A program made the position numbers and the translations under genes. From Pirellulales bacterium (lineage in GTDB: Bacteria; Planctomycetota; Planctomycetia; Pirellulales; JALHPA01), in NCBI GenBank assembly GCA_033762255.1, contig JANRLT010000067.1:1-64000 (forward strand): a stretch of 64,000 nucleotides of DNA, written 5' to 3'. Of the stretch, positions 7,880 through 16,900 are shown piece after piece. How positions within the stretch are numbered: position 1 is the first letter of the stretch; every line of letters starts with the position of its first letter. Under the pieces are notes generated by a model. It did not search any database and was not told where the DNA came from. It worked only from the letters and a program-made list of their open reading frames with translations.

Positions 7880-9442
7880 TTAAAAAGCTTGCTGGACCTC
7901 GGCCTGAGTCGCGTCCGAATTCCCCGGAGAATTTACCTGGTCCGATAGCGGCTGGTGATCGCCGGGAGGCGTGGTGGGTGCTGGCCAGGAACCCAGGGGA
8001 GCAGTTTGTGCGACGATACCAGAGTTGCGGTTAGCGCCCATCCTGTCCGCCGCGCGGCGTCCCGTCCCCTGATGATCGCTCCAGCGGCGTCCCCAGGCTT
8101 GGCCAATGGGAACGGTAATAAATACCAAACCCAGGCCCAGTAACAATCCGCCTGCCGCGCCCCCCAAGACAATAATCGTGGGCGTGGGGCCAATGGGGGC
8201 CGTTCCCGCGTCCGGCTGGTCCTGCGGAATCAGAACGCTGGTATTAAATGCCGCGGCCAGGCTGGCTTGGGCATCGGATAAACCTTTTTGGGCTTTGAAC
8301 AAGAGTTCATTGCGTTGTTTCACTTCCGCCTGCAGATTAGCATACGGGGCGCGCATGCTGGCCAATTGTTGCAACCGTGATTCCACTCGATTTAGTTCAT
8401 CCTGCAAGTTATCAATTTCGTGCCCGCTGACTTGCAAGTCGGTCTCCAAGCCGGTCATGGTGGTGTCCAGTTCATTTGTCAGTTCCAAACGCACGGCCTG
8501 TTCAATCAACCGCGCGGAGGTTACCTCGGGATGATCGGGCGTCATCCGCCCCAACAGACTGGCGGTTTTGATCTGGGCGTCGACCAGTCCTTCCTTCATG
8601 CGTTTGAGCGCGGGGTTGAGTTCGAACAACCGCGTCGGGGCTTCGGCCAGGCGGTTGGGGTCGGCCTTGGCCCGTCCCAATAACAATAGCAACTGATTGT
8701 TTTGATCCCTTTTGCTCCGTTCGGTGCGAAGGCGTTCCTTGATATGATTGGAGGATTCGCGCAGGTTGCTATTGCCGGCGGCCCCATCAATGATGGTCCG
8801 CAATTCGCCGATATCCGCGCCCACGCCAATTTCCAATTGCTCCAGCTTGGCGGTTGCCAGTGTCAGTTCTTTTTGAGCTTGGGCGACGGATTGGGTGTAC
8901 TCGGTAATCAGGCTTTTGGCCCGCTCGGCGCGCAAGGTTTGCAGCCGTGATTGAATTTCGGCCAGGACGGCGGAATTTAACTGCTCGGCCCGCGAGGATG
9001 TTCGCGCCTCGGTCGCCAGATAGATCATGTCCGTTTTGCCAAATTCGCTCCCCTTGGGTGGACTGACGGTGATTTTAGCAATGGTTTCTTCTATCTCGGC
9101 TTTGCCGGGATACGCGGGATCAACGGAGCCATCCGCGGGACCCAGGGTCTTGAGCGCGGCCCCTACCACGGCGGGATTTTTTGCGATTTGCACGATGCTT
9201 TCTTGCGCCGCCTTCAAACTGTCCGGCGAGGCAAAACGTCCCAACGGTTGTTGCGGGTTGTCCGACCCCTCGTCCCGCAAGACGGCCGCCTGGGTTGCTT
9301 TCCATTTTTGGGATTTCACGCCCGCGTAAACAATCGCCAGCGCCGTTACGATAATAGTGGGTACCATCCACAGCAGATAATAGCGGCGCAGATTAGCGGC
9401 AATTGCGGCAAAATCCACCACGGGACGAACGGGAGCGGACAT
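7880..9442 (-). CDS. Wzz/GumC-like polysaccharide chain-length determinant protein
   Basis: About 520 residues with two membrane segments, one near residues 20-40 (YYLLWMVPTIIVTALAIVYAG) and one near 430-455, flanking a long periplasmic coiled-coil region. This is the topology of Wzz/GumC co-polymerases that set exopolysaccharide length. The coiled coil includes LTLATAKLEQLEIG and heptads around VSGHEIDNLQDELNRVESR. There is no C-terminal tyrosine kinase domain; a 70-residue Pro/Asn-rich tail follows the second membrane segment. The ATG at 9442 is preferred over an in-frame GTG nine bases upstream. No other polysaccharide assembly gene is adjacent except the CelD-like gene across a divergent gap. 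Confidence 0.8.
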   Translation of the reverse strand: MSAPVRPVVDFAAIAANLRRYYLLWMVPTIIVTALAIVYAGVKSQKWKATQAAVLRDEGSDNPQQPLGRFASPDSLKAAQESIVQIAKNPAVVGAALKTLGPADGSVDPAYPGKAEIEETIAKITVSPPKGSEFGKTDMIYLATEARTSSRAEQLNSAVLAEIQSRLQTLRAERAKSLITEYTQSVAQAQKELTLATAKLEQLEIGVGADIGELRTIIDGAAGNSNLRESSNHIKERLRTERSKRDQNNQLLLLLGRAKADPNRLAEAPTRLFELNPALKRMKEGLVDAQIKTASLLGRMTPDHPEVTSARLIEQAVRLELTNELDTTMTGLETDLQVSGHEIDNLQDELNRVESRLQQLASMRAPYANLQAEVKQRNELLFKAQKGLSDAQASLAAAFNTSVLIPQDQPDAGTAPIGPTPTIIVLGGAAGGLLLGLGLVFITVPIGQAWGRRWSDHQGTGRRAADRMGANRNSGIVAQTAPLGSWPAPTTPPGDHQPLSDQVNSPGNSDATQAEVQQAF

Positions 9443-9803
9443 ACAAGACACCTACGACAGGAAATGATTGCAAAATCCCAGGTCTTAAAATGTAGGTTGA
9501 ATTTTGCGGTTGGGGGCCAAGGACGCTTTGATGGAGTTCCAGTGTCCGCCAACCGGAAAATTCCAATTATTCCTGACGTATCAATTGTTGCGCAATTGAG
9601 GGGATATCCCGGTTTGGGTGGGAAGTAATCAGCAGCGAATACGTGTTTGCTAAGCTAAAGTTGTAGGCCCACCATTATTCCCGCACATGGCCGAAGCCGC
9701 TCAATGCGTCCCCAATGGCAGTCTCGATCTCGGCGCAATGCTCCGCTGGGGGTCGCGATCAACCATATTGCCAACTCATTTGTTTAACCTGACCCGCTGT
9801 TAA
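9443..9803. other. Divergent intergenic region, no gene seen
   Basis: About 360 bases between the Wzz-like gene (minus) and the CelD-like gene (plus). It must hold both promoters, but I could not pick out convincing -35/-10 pairs. A small inverted feature (CAATTG-ttgcg-CAATTG, near 9582-9598) is present. Confidence 0.4.
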
Positions 9804-11042
9804 ATGCCCACGCTCCTTGAAACTCCGCTTCCGCCAAACTCCCTGCATTTTGCGGACATGGGGGGGATGATCTCGACCGCGGATATCTTGGCCGAACAAG
9901 CGGCTCAAGGTTGGAGCGTGAATGAAATTCGCACATTGCCGGAACTACTGCAATTGCGCCCCGCGTGGAATCGCCTGGCGGGGCAAACTGCCGGTGCCAC
10001 GCACTTTTTGACATTGGATTGGCTGGCGACTTATTGGCGGCATTTTGGCCAGGATCAACAACTGCGTATCCTGGTGGTGGCCACGCAGCCCCAGCTTGAC
10101 GGCGGCGCAACCAAAGCTTCCTTGCCAGCCGCGGCGACCATCGTGGGTGTCCTGCCCATGGTGCTAAGGCATGAACAAACGGCCTTGGGATTGATCAGGG
10201 TGCTGACCTTCCCCCTGGACGGGTGGGGATGTTTTTATGGGCCGCTGGGGCCTTGTCCGGATTTAACCCTGAGTCATGGTTTGAAATACTTACGCGCTCA
10301 ATCCCGCGATTATGATTTGCTGGATTTGCGCTGGATTGATAATCGCCAGGGCTTGGGCGATTTATGCCAAACCATGCTACGCTCTCATGGGTTTTCCGCG
10401 GTCGAGCGGGTCTGGTTTCCCACCGCGCAAGTTGATCTAACGACCGGCTGGGACGAATATTGGGCCAGGCGGACATCGCATTGGCGAACAAATGTACGCA
10501 GCAATTTGAAAAAACTGGCAAAATTAGGCAGGCTAGGGTATCTGCGTTATCGCCCCCGGGGAGAGGAGTTCCATGAGCAGGATCCCCGTTGGGATTTATT
10601 TGAGCAATGCGTCGACTTGGCCGCGCATAGCTGGCAAGGGAGCCGCGCGGACGGCACCACGCTTTCGCATCCCCAAGTGCGGGAGTATCTTCGTGACGCC
10701 CACCAAACCGCGGCGCGCACGGGCGCGCTGGATTTGAATTTGCTGTACTGTGATGGACAACCGGTGGCGTTTGCCTACAATTACGCCCAATTTGGGCAAG
10801 TTTATGGCTTGCGGTCGGGCTATGATCCTAAATACAAGGCCCAGGGGGCGGGCACCTGCCTGATTTACCATATGCTGGAGGATAGCTGCCGGCGCGGTGA
10901 TAACGGGTTGGATTTGGGGCCGAATAACCTGACGAGCAAGCAACCTTGGCTGACCAGCGTGGTCCCCAGTTACCGCTACTCGCACTTTACAGGTAGGTCG
11001 CTGTATGGCTGGCTGCAATGGCTCCGTTGGCGAACTGGCTAA
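9804..11042 (+). CDS. CelD/FemAB-like GNAT acyltransferase
   Basis: A 412-residue protein of the CelD-type acyltransferase group, a double-GNAT fold found in polysaccharide and cell-envelope loci. Family-like features are an N-terminal WNRLA...TFLTLDWLATYWRHF pattern, a central helix with WRTNVRSNLKKL, and a C-terminal acetyltransferase half (YCDGQPVAFAYNYAQFGQVYGLRSGYDP, then LGPNNLTSKQPW). It may transfer an acyl group to a sugar; substrate unknown. It is divergent from the chain-length determinant gene, consistent with an exopolysaccharide role (inference). Confidence 0.8.
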   Translation: MPTLLETPLPPNSLHFADMGGMISTADILAEQAAQGWSVNEIRTLPELLQLRPAWNRLAGQTAGATHFLTLDWLATYWRHFGQDQQLRILVVATQPQLDGGATKASLPAAATIVGVLPMVLRHEQTALGLIRVLTFPLDGWGCFYGPLGPCPDLTLSHGLKYLRAQSRDYDLLDLRWIDNRQGLGDLCQTMLRSHGFSAVERVWFPTAQVDLTTGWDEYWARRTSHWRTNVRSNLKKLAKLGRLGYLRYRPRGEEFHEQDPRWDLFEQCVDLAAHSWQGSRADGTTLSHPQVREYLRDAHQTAARTGALDLNLLYCDGQPVAFAYNYAQFGQVYGLRSGYDPKYKAQGAGTCLIYHMLEDSCRRGDNGLDLGPNNLTSKQPWLTSVVPSYRYSHFTGRSLYGWLQWLRWRTG

Positions 11043-11225
11043 GAAAATTTTATTGTGGGTGGAATTCATCCCGCCACTATGGATTGCGCCGCCACGAAAA
11101 AATCGCCAGGAATACGCATTTTTTGCGACAAAGCGATATTTACGAATGGCCCTCTGTCGGCTTAATTGGAATGTGTGGTGCAAACATGAGTCTATCTGAT
11201 TTTTCCCCTGCAAAATGACAACACC

Positions 11226-11660
11226 GTGCCTCAACCAACCCAATTTAACGAATCGCACGAAGTCTCGCTTACCATCAATGGGATCATGCGAATTTTGGTG
11301 CAGGTTATCGGGATCGCGCTCATTTTAATTGGCTGTTATTTGGCGATCTCTGTCTGTCAAACGGTCCTGCAAATTGCCTTTGACCCCGCGGCTATCGAAC
11401 CCGCCGTGACCGCCATGGCCAAGACCCTGGGTGTGGATAACGCCCAGATAAAAATCGACCAAGAAACCATCCGCCTGGGGGGGCTATTAGGGGGAACAGC
11501 CCTCTTTGGGTGGTATTTTTTGGGGGCGTTATTAACGATCACCCTGGTGAACGCCGGTGCCAGACTGGTTTATGGCGCCCACAGCGAGCGGCGGGAAATG
11601 CTGGCCGCCATGCAAGAGTTTTTGGCGACGGTGCGCCAAGAAGGTGAGCGCCGAAGGTAA
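11226..11660 (+). CDS. Small two-segment membrane protein of unknown function
   Basis: A 144-residue protein with two hydrophobic segments (MRILVQVIGIALILIGCYLA and LLGGTALFGWYFLGALLTIT). Between them is a short polar loop (residues about 60-90), and a charged C-terminal helix rich in Arg and Glu ends the protein. The GTG start at 11226 is uncertain; an in-frame ATG at 11286 would remove 20 residues. I do not recognise a family. Confidence 0.6.
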   Translation: MPQPTQFNESHEVSLTINGIMRILVQVIGIALILIGCYLAISVCQTVLQIAFDPAAIEPAVTAMAKTLGVDNAQIKIDQETIRLGGLLGGTALFGWYFLGALLTITLVNAGARLVYGAHSERREMLAAMQEFLATVRQEGERRR

Positions 11661-11739
11661 AAGCCGACTCTTGCTATCAGAATAGTGTGGCGTGTGCGGT
11701 GCGGGAGAATCTATCCAGAATTGCGGTAAGTAACCACCG

Positions 11740-11982
11740 CTATCGACCCCGCCGCGGTTTACGCTTGCCGTGGCCGTTGCCAGACAGGGGTTCCAGCGAA
11801 ACGATTAAGAGGGGTTCAAATGTCCGAGTATTACTGTCATCGTCTGTGACGATCACAATCCGCTTATTCATGGCCACAAATTCCGGATGTTTGACAGGTA
11901 TTCGACGGCCATCGGCAAGACATAATTCAAATGGCTGAAACGGTTCGGCTTTGAGTGCGTAACGAATCGAGTTCAGGTCCAT
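11740..11982 (-). CDS. Small conserved-looking protein of unknown function
   Basis: An 80-residue protein with the pattern 'F.PFELCLADGRRIPVKHPEFVAMNKRIVIV', a short beta-rich fold often seen as an orphan gene in planctomycetes, ending in a basic tail (KRKPRRGR). Function unknown. It is transcribed against its neighbours and upstream of a T/A-rich stretch (about 11990-12040) that could carry its promoter. Confidence 0.6.
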   Translation of the reverse strand: MDLNSIRYALKAEPFQPFELCLADGRRIPVKHPEFVAMNKRIVIVTDDDSNTRTFEPLLIVSLEPLSGNGHGKRKPRRGR

Positions 11983-12229
11983 AATTCACCGTGTAAATAA
12001 ATTTGCTAAATGCAAAATAATACAATAATAAATTTTAGCAACTTATTCCATCCGTGTCACGGCAATCATTTCCCATTTTTAGTCCTCTTGACATGTCGTT
12101 GCAGGCCGCACGCAATTAGTTCCAGCGGCCATAACTCCCCGTCAGCCCCATTTCCCTGAGTGCATATTTACGGCATAATAGTTGACTGTTATTCCTTTAG
12201 CCTACCTACGTTTATCACCGTTTCGTACT

Positions 12230-13444
12230 ATGAAAAGTTGTGTTCTGGCTTATTCCGGTGGTTTGGACACCTCGGTCATTCTGGGTTGGCTCCAAGAGCA
12301 GGGTTACGCGGTGCACGCCGTCTATGTTGACTTGGGGCAACCGTGCGAGGACCGCCAGGCAATCCTAAATAAAGCCCGGCAATGCGGCGCGGCGTCCGCC
12401 CGGATTGTGGACGCACAAGAAGAACTCTGCCGCGACTTTGCTTTTCCTGTGATGCAATGGCAGGCCAAGTACGAAAATATCTACCTTTTGGGGACTTCTA
12501 TTGCCCGGCCCCTCATTTCCAAGGTTTGCCTGCAAGTCGCACGCGAAGTGGGTGCGTCCGCTTACGCCCACGGCGCGACGGGAAAGGGGAACGACCAGTG
12601 CCGGTTTCAACTGGCGGCAGAGGCCCTTGATCCGGGGATCAAGCTAATCGCGCCTTGGCGGATTCCCGAATTTCGGCAAAAATTTCCCGGTAGAACGGAA
12701 ATGATCGAGTTTTGCCGCGAGAAAAACATACCGGTCAAGGCCTCCCTGGCCAAGCCCTACTCGAGTGATGAAAATTGCCTGCACATCAGCTACGAAGCGG
12801 GCAAGCTGGAAGAGTTGGACGTCAACGGCGTGGAACTGGTCGAATTTGGGATGAGCGTCAGCCCGCAGGCAGCGCCTGATAAAATCGAATCCCTCACGCT
12901 GGAATTTGCCTCTGGTGTGCCGATCAAGCTGAATGGCCAACCACATAGCCCCCTGGCCATGGTTCAGGCACTGAACGCCATTGGCGGTCGCAATGGCGTG
13001 GGCCGGATTGATATTGTGGAAAATCGCTTTGTCGGGATGAAAAGCCGCGGCGTGTACGAGGCCCCCGGCATGACGATATTGTACGCCGCGCACCAGGCAA
13101 TCGAGCAACTGACTCTGGACCGCGACCTGACGCATTTGCGGGATCGATTGGCTCCGGAAGTGGCTGAAATGGTGTATTACGGCTTTTGGTATTGTGCCAA
13201 GATGGACGCGCTGTTGGCGTTTATCCGCCAGGCCCAGCAATCGGTCACCGGCACGGTAAAGTTGAATCTGTATAAGGGGAATATTATGCTGGCCGGGCGT
13301 TCCAGTCCCGTCAGCCTGTATGATGCGGGGATCGCCAGCATGGAGGGGGGTGGTTCTTACGACCAGACCGACGCCGAGGGATTTTTGCGCATTCAGGGGT
13401 TGCCGCTGCGCGTGCAGGGACGCGTCCGCCCGCGGGAGTACTAG
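12230..13444 (+). CDS. argG: Argininosuccinate synthase
   Basis: About 404 residues. The enzyme joins citrulline and aspartate with ATP to form argininosuccinate, in arginine synthesis. The N-terminus has the ATP-pyrophosphatase loop (LAYSGGLDTSVILGWL), then GNDQCRFQL, KPYSSDENCLHISYEAGKLE and GVYEAPGMTIL, all typical of the family. The ATG at 12230 is chosen because family proteins begin a few residues before AYSGGLDTS; an upstream TTG would add 16 unlike residues. TTGACA at 12088-12093 could be a -35 element, but its matching -10 is poor. No other arg gene is adjacent. Confidence 0.97.
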   Translation: MKSCVLAYSGGLDTSVILGWLQEQGYAVHAVYVDLGQPCEDRQAILNKARQCGAASARIVDAQEELCRDFAFPVMQWQAKYENIYLLGTSIARPLISKVCLQVAREVGASAYAHGATGKGNDQCRFQLAAEALDPGIKLIAPWRIPEFRQKFPGRTEMIEFCREKNIPVKASLAKPYSSDENCLHISYEAGKLEELDVNGVELVEFGMSVSPQAAPDKIESLTLEFASGVPIKLNGQPHSPLAMVQALNAIGGRNGVGRIDIVENRFVGMKSRGVYEAPGMTILYAAHQAIEQLTLDRDLTHLRDRLAPEVAEMVYYGFWYCAKMDALLAFIRQAQQSVTGTVKLNLYKGNIMLAGRSSPVSLYDAGIASMEGGGSYDQTDAEGFLRIQGLPLRVQGRVRPREY

Positions 13445-13974
13445 GCTCGTAGTGGTGACGTTCCGTCGCCGTTCTGGTTTTTGGTTGCTGGTTTTTGGAT
13501 ACCCCCGACGCGCACAAACCCGCCGCTGGCAGCGGCGGAAAGTGGGTGGCGGGGGCAACATCTCCGCCAAAAAAATCCCCTGGTCCATTTTTCTAAATTT
13601 GCTTGACGCCCCGCGGGCAACGCGCTACAATGCAACAGTTCCTTAGCGAGTGATCGCGTCTAGGGTCATGGGCGATCATCCGGATGGCAGCGTGGGGTGG
13701 CTATGTGTAACAAAGGACTTAACTTTGTGACATGGCCTGGAACAGCCCACGTTTCTTTCTACGCAAGGGAAGAGGCAGAAATCTTTGCGAAATTCACTTG
13801 TCGGCTGCCGCTGCGGCACAGTATGCGCGGTTTTTCCATTTGTTTGGCGAACCAGCCCATGCGGTTACTTGCGTGGTAACGGTGCTTGCTTTGGCGGAAG
13901 ACGAGTCGTTTGCGCGTTAGCGCTCGCTTGAATTGTGATCGACCCACACACTTAATATTTCAGGGAGAGCCGTC
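13445..13974 (+). other. Long intergenic region with promoter and leader, no gene supported
   Basis: 530 bases between argG and the large surface protein. It contains a GC hairpin (CCGCCGCT-ggc-AGCGGCGG, 13520-13538), a promoter (separate entry) and a leader of about 335 bases. The leader has an inverted repeat near its start (TGATCGC at 13651 against GCGATCA at 13672). Short open frames in it show no family resemblance. Confidence 0.5.
13603..13631 (+). promoter_or_regulatory. Sigma-70-type promoter upstream of the large surface protein
   Basis: TTGACG (13603-13608), a 17-base spacer and TACAAT (13626-13631) are a near-consensus pair. A start near 13638 gives a leader of about 335 bases before the ATG at 13975. 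Confidence 0.6.
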
Positions 13975-16900
13975 ATGCCCTCATTTTGGCGTTTGCCCCG
14001 CTTTTTGCGTTCGTTGGTGACAGGAAATGGCGATTTATCGGCGGACTTTGTGTCAAGCGGAACCCAGGGGCCAGTTGGTCCCGCACGCGGTGCTAAGCGC
14101 GCATTCCGTGGCTCGCACCGCCGCCAGCGACAGCGGGGCTATGAAGCGCTCGAACGGCGGGAACTGATGGCGATAGAGCTGGTGAGTAGTGTGGTTCTGC
14201 CAGTTGCGGAAGGTATACGGTATGTCCATCTTAAGCCTACCACCATTACAGATAGTGGCTTTGTAGGATTCTATAGTACGGATAACAATCTTGTTCCAGG
14301 AGACACCAACCGACGGATGGATGTCTTTGTGAAAGGTCCACAGGGGATTAAAATCGCTAGTGTGGACAGTCAAGGGAATTCGGCAAATAATAGTACTACC
14401 AATTCTGTACCGCTGTTGAGCTCTAATGGACGATTTGCGGAATTTTTCAGTTCCGCCACAAATCTGCTTCCCTCACCCCACCCTGCCAACAAAACATTTA
14501 TCAAGGACTTGCAAACAGGCACAATCGACTATCCGATCAATAGCCCGTTGGCAGAAACTGTCTATGTTGGGGTGCAACATATAAGTGATGATGGCCGCTA
14601 TCTGATTGTCAATTCGTCTGAGCAATTTGTCCCAGAAGATACAAATAACCTGCTGGATATCTACCTACACAACCGTGTTACAGGAGAATTCACACTCATT
14701 AGTGCCAATGAAAATGGTCTGGCAGTAGGTGTTAATTTGCAGGATACTCGAGTCGGTTTAACGGCTGATTATAGGTATTTTGCCTTTTATAGCGATGCGC
14801 TCAATCTTGCTCCCGGCGATACCCCAAAAACCACCGAATTGTATTTAAAAGATATGCAAACCGGGCAAATTGAGCTGGCAAAGAATAATACCGTGGGCAT
14901 TATGTTGGCCACAAATCCCGCCGCGCCGCAACTAGATAAACAACTCCGTTTTCAGTTGATCCACCAGCCTAAGCCATTGCCAGACGATCAAAATAGCATA
15001 TCAGATTTTTTTGTGCTGGACACATTTTCCCAAAATATGATCCGGGTCACTATTAATGCGGCGGGGGAGGAGGCCAATGGTACCGCAAATTTGGAGGGGA
15101 GTTCCATTTCCCTGGACGGACGTTATGTGGTGTTTGTCAGTGCCGCTAACAACCTGGTTACGGGCGATACCAACGGCTTTCGCGATATATTTGTCAAGGA
15201 AATCCATTCCGGCCGGATCGCACGGGTGAATGTCAGTGACAATGGTGTTCAGGCGAATCACCACTCGCGCTTTCCCGTGATTTCTCCCGATGGCCGTTCG
15301 ATCTATTTTTCCAGCCTAGCTGCGAATCTCGTTCCTGGCACAATTACTCCAATTGCTCAAGGGAGTTATGTGTATCGCGCGGATAATCCATTGTGGTACG
15401 TTGGGACCTCTCCTGCCGCGCTGGCCATTCCCGACCAATATGTGGCAGAGGACACTCCAGGATCAGTGCATATCGCCAGTTTTTTCACGGACGAAATCGA
15501 TCCGGTGGGCGGGTTAACTTATTCTTTGTTACGGAATACAAATCCGTCCCTGGTTACGGTAACCCATGTGGCTGGCACGGATCAACTGCAATTGATGCCC
15601 CTGCCGAATTTGTCTGGTACGTCTCGAATCATGGTGCGTGCCGTCAACTCCCGCGGTTACGCCGCCGAACGGGAATTTGTATTGCATGTTACGCCGGTCA
15701 ATGATTCGCCCACCAGTGTGGGGCAGGCATTTGCCACGGAAGTGAATCAGCGGTATCAGGGCATTTTAGGGGGTTCGGATATTGATTCGAGCACGCTGAC
15801 TTATCGGATAACCACGCCCCCGCTGCGCGGCAGCGTCATAATCACCAATCCGGCCACGGGAGCGTTTGAGTATACGCCGCTCGCCAACCACTATGTGCCG
15901 GATCAGTTTGCGTTTGAAGTGGTCGATAGTGACGGCGCGGTGTCCAATGTCAGTCAAGTATTGGTAACGATGAACGTACCATCGGTTGATCTGGATTTGC
16001 AAATTATCAGCGGCACAAGTCTCAGTCAACTAGGAAACAACAGAACTGATTTAAGTTCCCACTTGCTTCCCTGGAGCGCAAATAGCCGGTTTATTACGTT
16101 TAACAGCCATTCAAGTAATCTTGTCACGGGGGACACCAATCTCCAGCAAGACGCATTTGTCAAGGATACCCAAACGGGTGCGATCCGACGCATTGGCACT
16201 GACAGACTGGGAAATCAGTTTATCGCTAGTGCGATAGCAATTAGTAGTGATGGCAATCAAGCTATTTTCTCTAGTATACAGGACAACCTAACCCCCAATG
16301 ATAACAACGGCCAAGCGGATTACTTTCTCCAGAATCTTTCTACCAACGAAATCTGGCTAATACCCCTGGATGGCATAACGGCACTTCCCCAGGTTAGCCC
16401 TGAATTACGTTACTTGACTTATACCCAAGCTAGGACCGTGCAAATCAATGGTAAAACCACAACAATCAACGATGGTTTTGTCAAGGATTTGCTGACAGGC
16501 GCCTTGAAGCAAGTCAATACCGATGCCACGGGGATCCTGACCGCAAGTATAGAAGCTAATAATGGCACAAGTTTAAGTTCAATAAGCCTTTCCGCCGACG
16601 GTACTTTGGCCGTATACGTTACCCGCAGCAGGGATTTTATGCCACCACCAATTGCTGCGTATCGTTCCGATGTGATCCTGAAAAACTTGCTTACGGGAGA
16701 AGTGAGCGTTGTAAATACGAATCAGAATGGCGAAGCCGCAAATGGGCAAACGTATGGCGCGCAAATCAGTGCGAATGGCCGATATGTGTCTTTCATCAGT
16801 ATGGCAACTAATTTGGTAGGCAATAATAATGGACAACAGCAATTATATCGCAAAGATCTCTGGACCAATGAGGTGTTGCGGCTTAGCGAAAACATGGCGG

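Noticed and set aside
7880-9442. Bacterial tyrosine kinase (BY-kinase) fusion of the Wzz-like protein
   Set aside because: After the second membrane helix only a 70-residue Pro/Asn-rich tail remains; no Walker A or Tyr cluster.
13697-13920. Two overlapping 60-codon plus-strand frames in the leader of the giant surface protein
   Set aside because: No family resemblance and no Shine-Dalgarno site; they lie in an untranslated leader following a strong promoter.
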